Part shown: positions 1 to 5,576 of the stretch, piece by piece | How positions within the stretch are numbered: position 1 is the stretch's first letter | How the letters are laid out: every line of letters starts with the position of its first letter | Assembly (NCBI GenBank): GCA_025457985.1 | Contig: JALOTI010000152.1 | Location: 1 to 5,576, forward strand | Length of the DNA stretch: 5,576 nt | Origin: Leptospira sp. | GTDB taxonomy: Bacteria > Spirochaetota > Leptospiria > Leptospirales > Leptospiraceae | Reading direction: 5' to 3' | Translations under genes and position numbers: made by a program | The notes under the pieces: generated by a model | Database searches by the model: none | Seen by the model: only the letters and a program-made list of their open reading frames with translations | Told to the model about the DNA's origin: nothing

Positions 1-92
1 TTGAGTCTATCATTCAAAAATTGGAAACCATACTTGGTTTTGATTCAAAAGAACATCTTTCTAAGATGAATTCTGAGGAGTTGATTCCATGA
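1..92 (+). CDS. C-terminal end of an unidentified protein (partial)
   Basis: One plus-strand frame is open from the left edge of the window (first complete codon at base 3) to a TGA at 90-92, giving 29 residues that end in ...NSEELIP. The stop overlaps the ATG of the following PPK2 gene as ATGA, the usual geometry of co-transcribed, translationally coupled genes, and this is the main reason to regard the frame as real. The tail is rich in charged and aliphatic residues and probably helical, but too short to identify a family. The gene is likely in one operon with the PPK2 gene. Confidence 0.6.
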   Translation, partial: ESIIQKLETILGFDSKEHLSKMNSEELIP

Positions 93-829
93 AACTTTTG
101 ATTCCTGACAACATTCATAATCTAGACCTTCGCAAGGTAGATCTAAACCTAACATTAGAACTAACTGTATACAAGGAAAAAATGAAGGAATTGAAATCTA
201 GGTTACGGACTTTGACCTTTCAGGCAAAGGGTGGTAGCCGACCCATAATTTTAGTCTTTGAAGGTTGGGATGCTGCGGGAAAGGGAGGAGCAATCCGAAG
301 GCTCACCCAGGAGATTGATCCTCGTTTGTTTGAAGTTCATAATATTTCAGCACCTAACGAAGAAGAGAAAAGGCACCATTACCTTTGGAGGTTTTGGAAT
401 CGAATTCCCGTAAAGGGTCATATTGGAATCTTCGATAGGTCCTGGTATGGCCGAGTTCTTGTGGAAAGGGTCGAAGGATTTGCAAAGGAAGAAGAATGGG
501 CAAGAGCCTATGAAGAAATTTTTTTATTTGAAGAACAACTTGTCAGTTTCGGAGCCATCCTTATTAAATTTTGGCTCCATATTTCTGAGGATGAACAACT
601 CAAACGTTTTGAAACTCGCAAATACGATCCACTCAAACGATGGAAACTGACAGAAGAAGATTGGCGCAACCGAGAGAAATGGAATCTCTATGTGGATGCG
701 GCAAACCAAATGTTTCAAAAAACGGATTCACCAAAGGCTCCTTGGGTTCTTGTATCCGCAAATGACAAGTACTATGCGAGGAAAAAAGTTTTAGAAACAA
801 TCGTTAGTAGATTGGAGATTGAATTCTAA
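89..829 (+). CDS. Single-domain PPK2-family polyphosphate:nucleotide phosphotransferase (Pap/class II-like)
   Basis: This 246-residue cytoplasmic enzyme should transfer phosphate from inorganic polyphosphate to a nucleoside mono- or diphosphate. The P-loop (Walker A) lies at residues 58-66 (EGWDAAGKG) and is followed by IRRLT. The family's second motif, IFDRSWYGRVLVERVEG, spans 114-130 with D116 as the Walker B acid. An Arg/Lys-rich lid stretch (KRFETRKYDPLKRWKLTEEDW) covers about 172-192, and the conserved end motif WVLVSANDKYYAR covers 219-231. The LWRFWNRIP and VERVEG wording most resembles the AMP-phosphorylating class II (Pap) branch. Pap of Pseudomonas type has two fused PPK2 domains in about 500 residues, whereas this protein has one apparently intact domain. 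The ATG at 89 is preceded by GAGGAG at 75-80, a strong ribosome binding site, and overlaps the upstream stop. The family assignment is secure; AMP versus ADP preference is inference. Confidence 0.93.
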   Translation: MKLLIPDNIHNLDLRKVDLNLTLELTVYKEKMKELKSRLRTLTFQAKGGSRPIILVFEGWDAAGKGGAIRRLTQEIDPRLFEVHNISAPNEEEKRHHYLWRFWNRIPVKGHIGIFDRSWYGRVLVERVEGFAKEEEWARAYEEIFLFEEQLVSFGAILIKFWLHISEDEQLKRFETRKYDPLKRWKLTEEDWRNREKWNLYVDAANQMFQKTDSPKAPWVLVSANDKYYARKKVLETIVSRLEIEF

Positions 830-1437
830 CGATACGGTTTTTGTTTGATTTCAAACGTATAAATTTTGTCAGACGATTCCAAAACCACCTGGGAAAAAAA
901 TCCCAAGTCTAAGGCACGAAACCGGGAACGAAAGAAGGAGTAATCTTCATCAAAGATTTCCTTTCTACAATCAGGTAATAATTCCTTTAATTTTTTTTTG
1001 GAAACAGAATGGTACAAAAATCCTTTGGCTTCGCTTGGGATTTGCCTTTTTTCCCAAACGATGGGTTCGTTGTAACATAGTATACCAGATCTTGTTTTGA
1101 TACGGAACTCAGCTTTCCATTCGGTAAATGGCACTGAGATTGGTTTTGTTGTATTGTTATCAATAAACAGAAAATACCCTTGGTACAAGTTGTCTTCTTC
1201 CCGGGAAAGACTGAGGTAGGTGGAATGACCGTCTACAATTTGTTTTTCGGATTGAGTTCGATCTCCAAAAGTTCCCGGGTTTAAAGCTCTAAACCCAATA
1301 TAAAAAATCAAAATAATTAAAACCAAATCAAAGATAAGGACAAATTGTCTGTATCTGCTTTTTTTTGCAGATTTTCCAATGTTTCTCAAATATTCTCGGA
1401 ATTCCTCAGGAGATCGGGAGTGGTAGCCTTTTCCCAT
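826..1437 (-). CDS. Single-span membrane protein of unknown function, last gene of the nnr operon
   Basis: I do not recognise this 203-residue protein. It has a basic, hydrophilic N-terminus (about residues 1-31, including KSAKKSRYR), one hydrophobic segment at about 32-49 (FVLIFDLVLIILIFYIGF), and a hydrophilic remainder of about 150 residues. By the positive-inside rule the N-terminus is cytoplasmic and the C-terminal domain periplasmic; only two cysteines are present, at about 121 and 157. The ATG at 1437 is preferred over the TTG three bases upstream, because it overlaps the nnr stop as TGATG and because AAGGGAG lies seven bases upstream of it. Its TAG stop overlaps the TAA of the convergent PPK2 gene within 826-829. 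The gene contains runs of nine A and eight A on its coding strand, coding for lysines. It is likely a lineage-restricted envelope protein, co-translated with Nnr. Confidence 0.8.
   Translation of the reverse strand: MGKGYHSRSPEEFREYLRNIGKSAKKSRYRQFVLIFDLVLIILIFYIGFRALNPGTFGDRTQSEKQIVDGHSTYLSLSREEDNLYQGYFLFIDNNTTKPISVPFTEWKAEFRIKTRSGILCYNEPIVWEKRQIPSEAKGFLYHSVSKKKLKELLPDCRKEIFDEDYSFFRSRFRALDLGFFSQVVLESSDKIYTFEIKQKPYR
1353..1372. repeat. Six-base inverted repeat around an eight-T tract
   Basis: ATCTGC at 1353-1358 and GCAGAT at 1367-1372 are perfect inverted copies separated by eight T. The element lies inside the N-terminal coding region of the membrane-protein gene, where the minus strand reads Ser-Ala-Lys-Lys-Ser-Arg. 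On the plus (antisense) strand it continues into TTTT at 1372-1375, so an antisense transcript could end here. It may equally be a chance product of lysine codons in AT-rich DNA. The repeat itself is certain; any function is not. Confidence 0.4.
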
Positions 1438-2912
1438 CAAACAACTCCCTTGAGAAATTCTAATATATTTCCAGCTGTTGGATTTGTAATTTCCATCTGC
1501 CTTACTCCGTCAAGTAAGCTTAATGCTAGGTAAACAGATTCTGTAAGAGTTTCACCGGTGGATAGATATCTTGCTATAACGCCCGTCAGAAGATCACCTG
1601 TCCCCATAGTTGCTAGTTTAGGGTTTGGAGATTCAAATACAAAACACTCTTCCGATTTTGTACAATATAAGCTTATATGTGACTTTACTAATATATTTAC
1701 CTGCCATTCAGAACATAATTTGCGAATATCATCAACTACATCTTGGATTCGAATGTAAGATTTATTTGTAAGCTTAGAAAATTCTCCCATATGGGGGGTT
1801 AAAAGTATTTCACGAGAATTTGGAACTTTCTCTTTGGATTTTGGAATGGCTCCCGCATCCAAAATTAAAGTCTTGTTTCCTAAATCCAAGTTACTCGAAA
1901 AGTCTACTGGATTTTCCGTTAGGCCTGGACCACATACAAGGACAGAAACCTTTTCCAAAAAAGAATCCTGGATAAACTCAGAAAAACTTACGCTTTGGGC
2001 CATGCGAGAAAGGTCCTTGGCTAAGGTGAGTTTTTGGATAGCCAAAGAGGGGGATCCAATTTTTGTGATTCCTCCACCAAGAACTGAAAAGGTTTTTTCT
2101 GAGAGTAGAATTGCCCCTTCCATCCCTTCTTTTCCACCGTAAAACATCGCTGATCCTGATTTGTACTTATGAGCATTTAACTTGCGTTTTAGTTTATCTC
2201 TGGCAAGTTTTTGGTCGGGTTCCCAAATAAACTTTTGTTGGAAGTTTATCTTTGATATATGCGATCTGACGGGAAATCCTATACTTTCATAATAACGAGG
2301 AGTGGGTTCTTCCGAGTCGGGATTTTGGTAACCAATATTCTCCCATTTTCGTGTTCCTAATTCTTCGATGGAGTCTGCTTGGACAGAAATGGAATCAATT
2401 CCGGAAATAAAACCGCTGGGAGTATCCAGAGAGATTGTATAAAAGATTTCCTTTTTCTGGTTACATAACTCTATAATAGATGTTAGATGTGCATCCAAGG
2501 GAGGGGTGAATCCAATTCCAAGTAAGGCATCCACTAGTAAAATGGAATCCTTTGTTTTTGTGTTTAGATAGGCAGAAAGTTCACCGATACTTCCTATCTG
2601 AATACCAACTTTTCTGCAAAGAGATTCGTAAAATATTCCAGCTTGATTTTTGTTAGGTGCAGTTTGAAAGACTTGAACAGAATGTCCTTCTTGGAAGAGA
2701 ATTTGTGCGAGGGCATATCCATCGCCTCCATTTCCTCCTGTGCCAACAAGGATAAGTATTGTTTCGGCAGTTTCCCATAAATCTTCGTTGGCATGGAACA
2801 CGGCTAAGGCGGCAGAACCCATAAGACTTATCTCCGGAATACCTAGGTCCTCCGTAGAAAGCCTATCTATAGCTTTGGCTTCCGCGTTTGTAAAAATCGG
2901 ATGGACCCGCAT
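1437..2912 (-). CDS. nnr: Bifunctional NAD(P)H-hydrate epimerase / ADP-dependent (S)-NAD(P)H-hydrate dehydratase
   Basis: This 491-residue cytoplasmic enzyme repairs hydrated NADH and NADPH. The N-terminal YjeF-type domain epimerises R- to S-NAD(P)HX, and the C-terminal ribokinase-like domain dehydrates the S form at the cost of ADP in bacteria. In the N-domain, GTGGNGGDG (57-65) is the phosphate-binding loop, DALLGIG (128-134) carries the conserved acid, and LDTPSG is at 162-167. In the C-domain, HKYKSG followed by YGGKEGMEGA (248-267) is the domain start, GPGL is at 328-331, TPHMGE at 372-377, and the GTGD motif at 437-440 holds the presumed catalytic Asp440. Total length is typical of the bacterial fusion (about 500). 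Deviations are G instead of the first N of the usual NNGGDG, and LDAGAI (351-356) where LDADAL is common. The ATG at 2912 is chosen over the TTG at 2921 because it overlaps the upstream stop as TGATG. Only a weak ribosome site precedes it, so translation probably depends on coupling. Confidence 0.93.
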   Translation of the reverse strand: MRVHPIFTNAEAKAIDRLSTEDLGIPEISLMGSAALAVFHANEDLWETAETILILVGTGGNGGDGYALAQILFQEGHSVQVFQTAPNKNQAGIFYESLCRKVGIQIGSIGELSAYLNTKTKDSILLVDALLGIGFTPPLDAHLTSIIELCNQKKEIFYTISLDTPSGFISGIDSISVQADSIEELGTRKWENIGYQNPDSEEPTPRYYESIGFPVRSHISKINFQQKFIWEPDQKLARDKLKRKLNAHKYKSGSAMFYGGKEGMEGAILLSEKTFSVLGGGITKIGSPSLAIQKLTLAKDLSRMAQSVSFSEFIQDSFLEKVSVLVCGPGLTENPVDFSSNLDLGNKTLILDAGAIPKSKEKVPNSREILLTPHMGEFSKLTNKSYIRIQDVVDDIRKLCSEWQVNILVKSHISLYCTKSEECFVFESPNPKLATMGTGDLLTGVIARYLSTGETLTESVYLALSLLDGVRQMEITNPTAGNILEFLKGVV

Positions 2913-4021
2913 CAGATCCAACGGTAGATTTCCAACGCACCTTGGCGGATACGAACAGAAAAGATAGTGTCAAAAAGATCTGTATAGGTTTCTCTCCATT
3001 GGCCTCTTGGAGGAGAGAAGGGGAGTCGTTTGTTATTTGTATGGTTGCCTGTTTTATCATGTACTTGCAGACGAATGGAGTTTCCACCGTCTTCTGTTTC
3101 CCAAATATAAAAATCTTGGTTGTTCCGAATGGAAAATAGAATCTCTGAAGGGTCTTGGATTTCTTTGATGAATTCGGATGTTTTCGAATCAAATTGGTAT
3201 CGGTAAATCCTTCTGAACTTAAACCGTTTGTCTTTTTTAGAGAAGTAGCTAAACGATCCTAAAACATAATCGCCATCTGGATGAGGAAGGAGCTTATCTA
3301 GTGTTATATCAAACTCTTTTGCCTCTGGGCTAGAGAATACGTCCAGTGTGGATTCTTTCAGGTTCCCTTTCAACTCTCCATCTTCATAGAAGGTCAACCT
3401 CATTTCTTCAGCCGTTCGGTGGTAGACAAAGAGTTTGTCCCCATCTCCTGGTGCGATGTATTCAATGTAACGGAATGGCTCCGTATTTTTCCCAGAAGCT
3501 CCCAACATAAATCGAACCACACCTTTTTGGCTGATCTGAACTAAAAATGAAGGAAGGATTGTGGCTCCTTGGGTAGAAAAAGCTCCACTGTAGGATTTGT
3601 ACAATGTCTCGGCACCTGGGGGTAGTTCCATTCCCTTGCTCGAGATTCGATTCTGTACAATCAAATCTCCGTCCTCATTCATCGCAACAAGCCCAATCCC
3701 TCCGAAGCGGAACGGGTAGTGTGGGATTCCACCCTGCGGTTTGTAATCCGGGCTTCCTAGGGTTGCATCCAATCTTCCGTTTCGGTCAAACAGTTTGACT
3801 AGAGACTGTCTCGAGTCTGCGACAGCAGTAATGTTGGAGGAAGATGGTATGAAGAGTGGAACATTAGTCAGGACTTGGTTTACCACAACTCCCTCAAAGG
3901 CCTCGGGTGTATTGCCAAGTGGGATTCGGAATAGAATTTCTTCCTTTAAGTTCTCGACACGGAATCGTAGGCATGTTAAACTGAGGAACAGGATTGGTAG
4001 TAAGAAGGCTTTTCTTCGCAT
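2912..4021 (-). CDS. Putative lipoprotein with beta-propeller-like sequence, first gene of the nnr operon
   Basis: This 369-residue protein has no family I can name with certainty; I vaguely recall a Leptospira family named LIC_12708 near rimP/nusA, but cannot confirm a match. The N-terminus has a lipoprotein-type signal: MRRK, then a hydrophobic run (FLLPILFLSL) and a Cys at residue 17 in the context LSLTC. Thr at -1 is unusual, though leptospiral lipoboxes are loose. The mature part is mostly predicted beta strand, with recurring hydrophobic/charged strand-turn units such as VKLFDRNGRLDATLG (about 75-89), ISQKGVVRFMLG (about 163-174) and LTFYEDGELKG (about 209-219). These are reminiscent of NHL or other beta-propeller blades. 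The start at 4021 gives a proper signal peptide and has TGGAAG seven bases upstream; the open frame extends to 4105, but the added residues are implausible before a signal sequence. Its TGA overlaps the nnr ATG as TGATG. It should act at the membrane or in the periplasm. Confidence 0.82.
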   Translation of the reverse strand: MRRKAFLLPILFLSLTCLRFRVENLKEEILFRIPLGNTPEAFEGVVVNQVLTNVPLFIPSSSNITAVADSRQSLVKLFDRNGRLDATLGSPDYKPQGGIPHYPFRFGGIGLVAMNEDGDLIVQNRISSKGMELPPGAETLYKSYSGAFSTQGATILPSFLVQISQKGVVRFMLGASGKNTEPFRYIEYIAPGDGDKLFVYHRTAEEMRLTFYEDGELKGNLKESTLDVFSSPEAKEFDITLDKLLPHPDGDYVLGSFSYFSKKDKRFKFRRIYRYQFDSKTSEFIKEIQDPSEILFSIRNNQDFYIWETEDGGNSIRLQVHDKTGNHTNNKRLPFSPPRGQWRETYTDLFDTIFSVRIRQGALEIYRWI

Positions 4022-4153
4022 GGCGCAACTTCCATTCCATAATTTTTTATTTACAGGACAACTCCCTTTTCCTAAGTTGGCAAGTGACAGGCCGATTTTT
4101 GGCATGTCTTGGGTCTCTTATTAAGGATTCGTCGAGAATCTTTTGGAAATGGT
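4022..4153. promoter_or_regulatory. Divergent intergenic region between the nnr operon and the rimP operon
   Basis: This is the only substantial non-coding gap, and because the genes on either side point outward it must carry promoters for both directions. The best -35-like hexamers overlap on opposite strands: TTGGCA at 4077-4082 on plus, and TTGCCA at 4083-4078 on minus. Each has five of six matches to TTGACA. The corresponding -10 positions are poor (TGGCAT at 4100-4105 on plus). TATTAA at 4119-4124 is an alternative plus-strand -10 with a weak -35. An AT-rich stretch at 4041-4052 precedes the lipoprotein gene. I therefore assign the region with fair confidence but no exact promoter. Confidence 0.5.
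4123..4143. repeat. Inverted repeat / RNA hairpin just upstream of rimP
   Basis: AAGGATTC at 4123-4130 pairs with GAATCTTT at 4136-4143 around a five-base loop GTCGA: seven Watson-Crick pairs and one G-U pair. It sits two bases before the likely rimP ribosome binding site (GGA at 4145-4147) and seals an SD-like AAGGA (4123-4127) in its left arm. It could be an RNA structure in the rimP leader or an operator-like DNA dyad overlapping a possible -10 (TATTAA at 4119-4124). If rimP starts at the TTG at 4109 instead, the repeat is within the coding region. The inverted repeat is directly visible; its role is inference. Confidence 0.55.
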
Positions 4154-4642
4154 TTGGCATATACCGAGGAAAACATCAGAGAACTTTTAGATCGAGTTCT
4201 CGAACCACCTCTAGCGCTTTTTTCGCTCCAGATACAGAATCGGAAAAACCACGCCCTCATTGAGATAACGCTTGATCACCTTACAAGTAAAACTGGATCC
4301 GCCAGTTTGGAAGATTGTGAGTTGGTATCTAAGAGACTCAAAGAGGAGATGGATCTATCCGAAGAGGAATTTGATTTCACTCTTCAAGTATCTTCGGCGG
4401 GCGCTGAGCGTATCTTACGACTGCCCGAGGATTTGGATCGCTTCCAGGGGCTCTTAGCAAAACTAGAAGTTCAATCGGAAGACGGAAATTGGGACAAACG
4501 GATATTTCGTTTGGGACCGAGAGAAGGGAACTCTGTCAGCTTGACTTTATATGATCGTAAAGCCAAACAAAAGAGGAATCCAAAACTTATCTCACTCCCT
4601 ATCGAAAAAATTCGTAAGGGAAATTTGTATTTAGAAGTTTAA
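4154..4642 (+). CDS. rimP: Ribosome maturation factor RimP
   Basis: RimP is a cytoplasmic factor for 30S subunit maturation, usually about 150-170 residues; from the TTG at 4154 this protein has 162. The N-terminal domain (about 1-85) shows the family pattern: helix ENIRELLDRVLEPPL, strand pair ending IEITLDH, then GSASLEDCELVSKRLKEEMD (48-67). The conserved LQVSSAGAERIL motif (77-88) corresponds to the usual LEVSSPGLDRPL. The smaller C-terminal Sm-like domain (about 95-162) ends with ISLPIEKIRKGNLYLEV. No ATG is available in frame near the start. TTG 4154 has TTTTGGA about six bases upstream and places the first helix where family members have it. TTG 4109, adding 15 basic or hydrophobic residues, has no ribosome site. 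The gene is followed after one base by nusA, the classic rimP-nusA order. Sequence is divergent, but motifs and context agree. Confidence 0.92.
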   Translation: MAYTEENIRELLDRVLEPPLALFSLQIQNRKNHALIEITLDHLTSKTGSASLEDCELVSKRLKEEMDLSEEEFDFTLQVSSAGAERILRLPEDLDRFQGLLAKLEVQSEDGNWDKRIFRLGPREGNSVSLTLYDRKAKQKRNPKLISLPIEKIRKGNLYLEV

Positions 4643-4643
4643 T

Positions 4644-5576
4644 ATGGCTACAAAACAAGCAACGAAAGAAATTGGGCTATTCGAAGCCATCCAACAATTC
4701 TGTCAGGACAAATCCCTGGACAGAGAGCTCGTCCTCGGTGTAATCCGAGATTCGCTCCTCACCGCCTATCGTAAGAAAGTTGGTCTGGAAGCTGAAAACG
4801 ATGACCGGTGCCAGGTAGAATTTGGCCAGGAAAACAAAAACGAAATTGTAGTGTCTGTTGCAAAAGACGTAGTTGCTGAAAAATCAGAAAACCCTCTTGA
4901 GATTCCTCTAGAAGAAGCAAAAAAGATTGACCCTCATGCTGAAATTGGGAGTCGGGTTCGCATATTTGAAAAACCGCAAGACCTCTCTCGGGTTCTATCC
5001 AGCCAAGCAAAGCAAATGGTTTTCCAAAGGCTTCGTGATATGGAAAAAGAACTTTTATTCCAAGAATATAAATCCAAAGAAGGGGAACTGACTCACGGTT
5101 ACTTCCAACGTTGGAAAAAAGATATCATGAGCATTGATCTCGGAAAAGTTGAAGGGATCATGTTAAAGAAAGACCAAAACCCTGGTGAAAAATACAGGCA
5201 GGGGGACCGTCTCAAGGCAATCATTTCCAGAGTGGAAATCCGACCAAGAGAGCCAATGCCAGTGATCACCCTCTCTCGTGCTTCGGGGGACTTTGTTAAA
5301 AAATTATTCGAAATGGAAATTCCAGAAGTTTATGATGGAATCGTAGAAATCCGTGATGTGGCGAGAATTCCATCTTACAGAACTAAGGTTGTAGTCACAA
5401 CTAGCAAGTCGGATGTGGATCCAGTTGGAGCCTGCGTTGGTATGAAAGGTGTTCGTATCCAGGCTATTGTCCGCGAACTTGGCAATGAACGAATTGATAT
5501 TGTTCTCCATTCAGATGAACCAAGTGTATTTATTGCGAATGCAATCTCTCCTGCAAAACCTGTGGAAGTGCATGTG
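4644..5576 (+). CDS. nusA: Transcription termination/antitermination factor NusA (3' end beyond window)
   Basis: NusA binds RNA polymerase and nascent RNA and modulates pausing, termination and antitermination, including on rRNA operons. The 311 codons present cover the N-terminal polymerase-binding domain (about 1-135), the S1 domain (about 145-205), and KH1 (about 225-290) with its GxxG loop GMKG at 266-269. The family signature around DPVGACVGMKGVRIQ (259-273) and ELGNERIDIVL (278-288) is nearly canonical, and the linker LSRASGDFVKKLFEMEIPE (210-228) matches the usual LSRT...LFE.EVPE. The start of KH2 follows at the window edge; the rest is missing only because the window ends. The ATG lies one base after the rimP stop, with AGAAG at 4633-4637 as a modest ribosome site inside rimP, so the two are co-transcribed. 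The KH1 strand reads VARIPSYRTKVVV (239-251), where most bacteria have a form of AREPGSRTKVAV. Confidence 0.97.
   Translation, partial: MATKQATKEIGLFEAIQQFCQDKSLDRELVLGVIRDSLLTAYRKKVGLEAENDDRCQVEFGQENKNEIVVSVAKDVVAEKSENPLEIPLEEAKKIDPHAEIGSRVRIFEKPQDLSRVLSSQAKQMVFQRLRDMEKELLFQEYKSKEGELTHGYFQRWKKDIMSIDLGKVEGIMLKKDQNPGEKYRQGDRLKAIISRVEIRPREPMPVITLSRASGDFVKKLFEMEIPEVYDGIVEIRDVARIPSYRTKVVVTTSKSDVDPVGACVGMKGVRIQAIVRELGNERIDIVLHSDEPSVFIANAISPAKPVEVHV

Noticed and set aside
890..905. TGGGA/TCCCA hairpin as a terminator
   Set aside because: The stem is only five pairs with an A-rich loop, lies inside coding sequence, and has no T-run after it on the plus strand.
1834..2142. 102-codon open frame on the plus strand opposite nnr
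   Set aside because: It lies entirely antisense to a well-supported gene, shows no domain pattern and has no convincing ribosome site; the same holds for the other open frames opposite nnr, the lipoprotein gene and nusA.
2913..2921. TTG start for nnr at 2921 and, by the same logic, TTG for the membrane protein at 1440
   Set aside because: In both cases a downstream in-frame ATG sits exactly on the preceding stop in a TGATG overlap, which fits better.
4022..4105. N-terminal extension of the lipoprotein to a start at 4105
   Set aside because: It would put 28 mixed residues in front of a clear signal sequence; the ATG at 4021 has a good ribosome site and gives a normal lipoprotein N-terminus.
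4109..4153. Earlier TTG start for rimP at 4109
   Set aside because: No ribosome site upstream, and the added residues (GLLLRIRRESFGNG) do not resemble RimP N-termini. It remains a possible annotation alternative.
3795..4263. Plus-strand open frames crossing the lipoprotein start and the rimP start
   Set aside because: They overlap two supported genes in other frames and have no recognisable protein features.
1..5576. Mobile element, CRISPR array, tRNA/rRNA or toxin-antitoxin pair
   Set aside because: I found no long direct or terminal inverted repeats, transposase motifs, regularly spaced repeats, tRNA-like folds or small paired ORFs with known toxin motifs.

Overview
The window looks like chromosomal DNA of a spirochaete, most likely Leptospira. 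I infer this from the moderately AT-rich base composition, divergent but recognisable RimP and NusA proteins, two conserved-looking but unassigned envelope proteins (a putative lipoprotein and a single-span membrane protein), and tight gene packing. This rests on family resemblance read by eye; no database search was possible. The window is almost entirely coding. The only sizeable gap is about 130 bp at 4022-4153, and no gene-free stretch exceeds 300 bases.

Left, plus strand (1-829): the last 29 codons of an unidentified gene run with an ATGA stop/start overlap into a single-domain polyphosphate kinase 2 (PPK2) that resembles the AMP-phosphorylating Pap type. Its stop codon overlaps the stop codon of the next, oppositely oriented gene, so there is no spacer between the converging transcripts.

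Middle, minus strand (826-4021, transcribed right to left): a compact three-gene unit. It starts with a putative lipoprotein with beta-propeller-like sequence. Next comes a bifunctional NAD(P)H-hydrate epimerase / ADP-dependent dehydratase (Nnr), the repair enzyme for hydrated NAD(P)H. It ends with a small N-terminally anchored membrane protein. Both internal junctions are the same TGATG one-base overlap, which fixes the starts at 2912 and 1437 and indicates translational coupling.

Right, plus strand (4154-5576): rimP and nusA, separated by one base, form the start of the widespread rimP-nusA(-infB) ribosome maturation / transcription elongation operon. NusA runs off the window after its first KH domain. 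The gap 4022-4153 must hold divergent promoters for the nnr unit and the rimP operon. It contains a clear inverted repeat at 4123-4143, directly upstream of the likely rimP ribosome binding site.

I see no mobile element, CRISPR array, tRNA or rRNA, and no obvious novel multi-gene system. The best candidates for follow-up are the rimP leader hairpin, the translationally coupled Nnr/envelope-protein operon, and the homopolymer tracts in the small membrane-protein gene.
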